Positions 5,496 to 7,785 of a DNA stretch of 7,785 nt are shown here, in pieces. Position 1 is the stretch's first letter. Every line of letters begins with the position of its first letter. The stretch spans positions 1-7,785 of the forward strand of contig JACDHN010000115.1 in assembly GCA_013821025.1 (NCBI GenBank), in the 5' to 3' direction. The stretch is from Acidimicrobiia bacterium. Lineage in GTDB: Bacteria; Actinomycetota; Acidimicrobiia; Acidimicrobiales; Ilumatobacteraceae. Under the pieces are notes generated by a model. That model saw only the letters and a program-made list of their open reading frames with translations, did not search any database and was not told the origin of the DNA. The position numbers were made by a program, and so were the translations under genes.

Positions 5496-6793
5496 GGAGC
5501 ACGTTCGCAGCGCTCCGGGTTCGCAACTATCGGCTCTTCGCCGGCGGCTCCCTGGTCTCCAACGTGGGCACGTGGATGCAGCGCGTCGCCCAGGACTGGC
5601 TGGTCCTGACACTCACGGGCAGCGGGGCGGCGCTCGGGATCACGACCGGTCTGCAGTTCCTCCCGATGTTGCTGCTGTCGCCAGTCGCCGGACTGCTCGC
5701 CGACCGCTTCCCGAAGCGCATCGTCATGGCCGTCACCCAGTGCTCGATGCTCGTCACGGCCGCAGTGCTGGGCGTGCTGGCGCTCACCGGGTGGGTGGCG
5801 ACGTGGCATGTCTACGTGCTGGCGTTCCTGTTCGGTGCGGCCACAGCCATCGACGTACCTGCCCGCCAATCGCTCGTCAACGAGCTCGTGAGCCGGGAAC
5901 AGCTTCCCAACGCCGTCGGCTTGAACTCGGCCTCGTTCAACCTCGGCCGAGTCATCGGTCCTGCCATCGCCGGCCTGCTCATCGCCTCGATGGGATCGGG
6001 CGTCAAAGCCACGGGTTGGGTCATCCTGCTGAACGCCCTCAGCTACGTCGCCGTGCTCGTGTCCCTGTCGCGCCTGCGGTCGAGCGAGATGACGCCGACG
6101 CTGCCCTTGGTCAGGGCGCGGGGCCAGCTCAGGGACGGCATGCGTTACGTCCGCTCGCGTCCCGACATCATGCTGATGATGGCTGTCGTCTTCAGTGCCG
6201 GCACGTTCGGCCTGAACTTCCAGATGACCACAGCCCTGATGGCCACAGACGTGTACGGCAAGGGCGCAGGTGAGTACGGCATCCTCGGGTCGGTCCTGGC
6301 CGTCGGCTCGCTGGCGGGATCGCTGCTGGCCGCACGGCGCAAGGTCGTGCGGCAACGGCTCGTGATCGTCGGAGCCGTCGCCTTCGGCACCGTCGAGATG
6401 ATCGCCGGGCTGATGCCCACGTACCTCACGTATGTCCTGATCCTGCCGCTTTGTGGCTTCGCAGCGCTCACGATGATCACGGCCGCCAACACGTTCGTCC
6501 AGCTCTCGGTGGATCCGCAGATGCGGGGACGAGTCGTGGCGCTCTACATGGCGATCTTCATGGGCGGAACGCCCGTCGGCGCTCCAGCACTGGGATGGAT
6601 CTCTGAGCAGTACGGCGCCCGCTGGACGATGCTCGTCGGCGGGCTGCTCACCGTCGTCGGCACGCTCATCGCTGCTGCCGTGTTCGCCCGCAGCGAGGAT
6701 CTCACGCTCACCACCCGGCTTCACTCTCGCCCGCACATCGATGTCGTGGCGCGCCAGCCCGATCCCGTCACCGACACCATCGTCGCCGTCTGA
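5492..6793 (+). CDS. MFS transporter, EntS/MFS_3-like putative exporter
   Basis: A 433-residue major facilitator with about twelve hydrophobic segments in two halves, separated by a polar loop near 190-215. It begins F-A-A-L-R-V-R-N-Y-R-L-F-A-G-G, with S-N-V-G-T-W-M-Q-R-V-A-Q-D-W-L-V soon after; this opening is characteristic of the EntS-like MFS_3 group of proton-driven exporters. Motif A is at 67-76 (G-L-L-A-D-R-F-P-K-R), and A-I-D-V-P-A-R-Q-S-L-V is another group marker. The second half has R-G-R-V-V-A-L-Y-M-A-I-F-M-G-G-T-P-V-G. The last about 35 residues are polar and cytoplasmic. Substrate is unknown; related proteins export siderophores or drugs. The ATG overlaps the marR stop (ATGA), and paaB follows after 6 bases, so it is probably cotranscribed with both. 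Export of an aromatic acid or a dead-end pathway product would suit the context but is a guess. Confidence 0.9.
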   Translation: MRSTFAALRVRNYRLFAGGSLVSNVGTWMQRVAQDWLVLTLTGSGAALGITTGLQFLPMLLLSPVAGLLADRFPKRIVMAVTQCSMLVTAAVLGVLALTGWVATWHVYVLAFLFGAATAIDVPARQSLVNELVSREQLPNAVGLNSASFNLGRVIGPAIAGLLIASMGSGVKATGWVILLNALSYVAVLVSLSRLRSSEMTPTLPLVRARGQLRDGMRYVRSRPDIMLMMAVVFSAGTFGLNFQMTTALMATDVYGKGAGEYGILGSVLAVGSLAGSLLAARRKVVRQRLVIVGAVAFGTVEMIAGLMPTYLTYVLILPLCGFAALTMITAANTFVQLSVDPQMRGRVVALYMAIFMGGTPVGAPALGWISEQYGARWTMLVGGLLTVVGTLIAAAVFARSEDLTLTTRLHSRPHIDVVARQPDPVTDTIVAV

Positions 6794-6799
6794 ACCCTG

Positions 6800-7084
6800 A
6801 TGAATGTCTACGAGGTGTTCCTGAAGAAGGACGGAAAGGATGAGTTCCGGCACGCAGGGAGCATCGAGGCGGCCGACCCTGATCTGGCCATGGTGCTCGT
6901 GCGCGAGACCTATCTGCGTAGGGCCGAAGGCGACCAGGTGTGGCTGGTGGACCGCCGGCACGTCGTGGCGTCCGATCCCGGCTACATCGATCCCAACGCC
7001 GACAAGCCCCACCGCTTCAACGACGGCGGCCGGGTGGCGGCCCGCCGCAAGGCCAAGCGCGACGAATCGGGCGCCGCACGTTGA
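6800..7084 (+). CDS. paaB: Phenylacetyl-CoA epoxidase subunit PaaB
   Basis: PaaB is the small non-catalytic subunit that bridges PaaA-PaaC heterodimers in the epoxidase complex. The 94 residues are close to the usual length of about 95. Family landmarks are V-Y-E-V-F-L near the N-terminus, F-R-H-A-G-S-I-E-A-A-D (16-26), A-M-V-L-V-R-E-T-Y-L-R-R-A-E-G (30-44), and V-W-L-V...V-V-A-S-D-P (47-59). The final about 25 residues are very rich in Arg and Lys and do not resemble the aromatic-rich tail I recall for the E. coli protein. ATG 6800 lies only 6 bases after the MFS stop and has no clear Shine-Dalgarno, so translation probably depends on coupling. Its TGA overlaps the TTG start of paaC. Separation from paaA by three genes is unusual. 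Confidence 0.93.
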   Translation: MNVYEVFLKKDGKDEFRHAGSIEAADPDLAMVLVRETYLRRAEGDQVWLVDRRHVVASDPGYIDPNADKPHRFNDGGRVAARRKAKRDESGAAR

Positions 7085-7785
7085 GTGCCGGGCGACGCGA
7101 CTGGTCGGCGGCCGAGCGCGAGTACCTGCTGGCGTTCGCCGACGACGAGCATCTCATGGGCCAGCAGCACACCGAGTGGATCGGGACGGCGCCCTTCCTC
7201 GAGGAGGACCTTGCATTCGCTTCGATCGCCCAGGACGAGCTCGGTCATGCGGCCGCCTTGTACGAGCTGCTCGGCGACGCCGACGATCTGGCGTTCCGAC
7301 GCGACGCCGACGGCTATCGAAGCTGTGCGCTCGTGGAGCTACCGTGCCCCGACTGGGCCGAGGCCCTGGCTCGGCACTGGTTGTACGACCTGGCCGAGCG
7401 GCACCGCTGGCAGTCGCTCGGAGCCGGCATCGACGACCGTCTGGACGGCGTCGTGGCCAGGGCACGGCGGGAGGAGGAATACCACCGCCTGCACGCAGCG
7501 GCGCTCATCGGCCGCCTGTACGGGCAGGGCGGCGACGCTCACGAGCGGCTCGACGCCGCAGTCCGCTCGCTGCTGCCTGTCGCCGACGCGCTGTGGGAGC
7601 CCGTCGCCGGCGAGCAGGAGGCACACCGCGCCGGCCTGGCCACGGTCACCTCGGCGCAGCTTCGCGCCCGCTGGCGCCCGGAGGTCGAGGCGGTGGTAGG
7701 ACCGGTGCCGTGGGACGAGCTGGCGAACCTCGGACAGGACGCCCGCCGCCAACGGACCGAACACTTCGCCTCACTGTTCGATCGG
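7081..7785 (+). CDS. paaC: Phenylacetyl-CoA epoxidase subunit PaaC, 3' end cut by window
   Basis: PaaC pairs with PaaA as the structural subunit of the epoxidase. The frame starts at TTG 7081, overlapping the paaB stop (TTGA), and stays open to the edge for 235 residues; only about 10-20 residues should be missing, judging by R-T-E-H-F-A-S-L near the end. No ATG or GTG precedes the conserved N-terminal region in this frame, so TTG is the best start. Family features: A-D-D-E23-H-L-M-G-Q, E-W-I-G-T-A-P-F-L-E-E-D-L-A-F (32-46), A-Q-D-E53-L-G-H56-A, V-E-L-P-C-P-D-W (85-92), H-W-L-Y-D-L-A-E-R-H, and R-E-E132-E-Y-H135. Oddly, the E53-x-x-H56 motif is intact, whereas E. coli PaaC, as I recall it, has D-L-L-G-Q there and binds no iron. 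The ATG/GTG frame from 7085 is a shadow. Confidence 0.92.
   Translation, partial: MSAGRRDWSAAEREYLLAFADDEHLMGQQHTEWIGTAPFLEEDLAFASIAQDELGHAAALYELLGDADDLAFRRDADGYRSCALVELPCPDWAEALARHWLYDLAERHRWQSLGAGIDDRLDGVVARARREEEYHRLHAAALIGRLYGQGGDAHERLDAAVRSLLPVADALWEPVAGEQEAHRAGLATVTSAQLRARWRPEVEAVVGPVPWDELANLGQDARRQRTEHFASLFDR

Noticed and set aside
5438..7012. 524-residue minus-strand open frame
   Set aside because: It lies opposite the MFS, marR and paaB genes, all with clear family motifs; its Asp/His/Arg/Gln-rich composition is typical of antisense shadows.
7085..7699. 204-residue plus-strand open frame from GTG
   Set aside because: Frame-shifted shadow of paaC; its Ser/Arg/Pro-rich product matches nothing, whereas the TTG frame gives a clear PaaC.

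Overview
The window is GC-rich DNA of actinobacterial style, with GTG/TTG starts, 4-bp stop/start overlaps and likely leaderless promoters (TAnnnT about 6-9 bases before the start codon). An actinobacterium, perhaps of the Acidimicrobiia, is my inference; there is no rRNA or other phylogenetic marker to test it. No RNA gene, CRISPR array, insertion sequence or convincing terminator was seen, and no gene-free stretch exceeds about 150 bases.

Left part (1-1937). The C-terminal tail of an ABC-2-type permease runs in from the left edge. It meets, tail to tail, a small secreted protein with a GxxGxxG segment on the minus strand. Then come two overlapping lipoprotein genes on the plus strand: a mono-haem cytochrome c resembling the haem domain of cytochrome oxidase subunit II, and an SCO1/SenC copper chaperone. 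Converging on SCO1 is a broken PCu(A)C copper-chaperone gene: signal peptide and C-terminal half remain, in different frames, with an internal stop. This part concerns electron transport and copper delivery to a terminal oxidase or similar cuproenzyme.

Middle (1925-3581). Type I methionine aminopeptidase with an N-terminal SEC-C zinc motif (minus strand) is divergent from a short prepilin peptidase of family A24 (plus strand). Both have -10-like hexamers almost at their start codons.

Right part (3604-7785). This is a phenylacetyl-CoA epoxidase (paa) locus in an unusual order: paaA-paaD, then marR-MFS transporter, then paaB-paaC, all on the plus strand. paaD overlaps paaA by 4 bp, the MFS gene overlaps marR by 4 bp, paaB starts 6 bases after the MFS gene, and paaC overlaps paaB by 4 bp from a TTG start. 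paaC runs off the right edge. PaaA is the catalytic di-iron subunit, PaaC its structural partner, PaaB the small bridging subunit and PaaD the maturation protein; the reductase PaaE is not in the window. The marR promoter carries two overlapping perfect inverted repeats built from three TTAGCC half-sites, a strong candidate operator. The layout suggests paaBC are transcribed from the MarR-controlled promoter. PaaC also retains the EXXH metal-ligand motif that I recall being lost in the E. coli protein.
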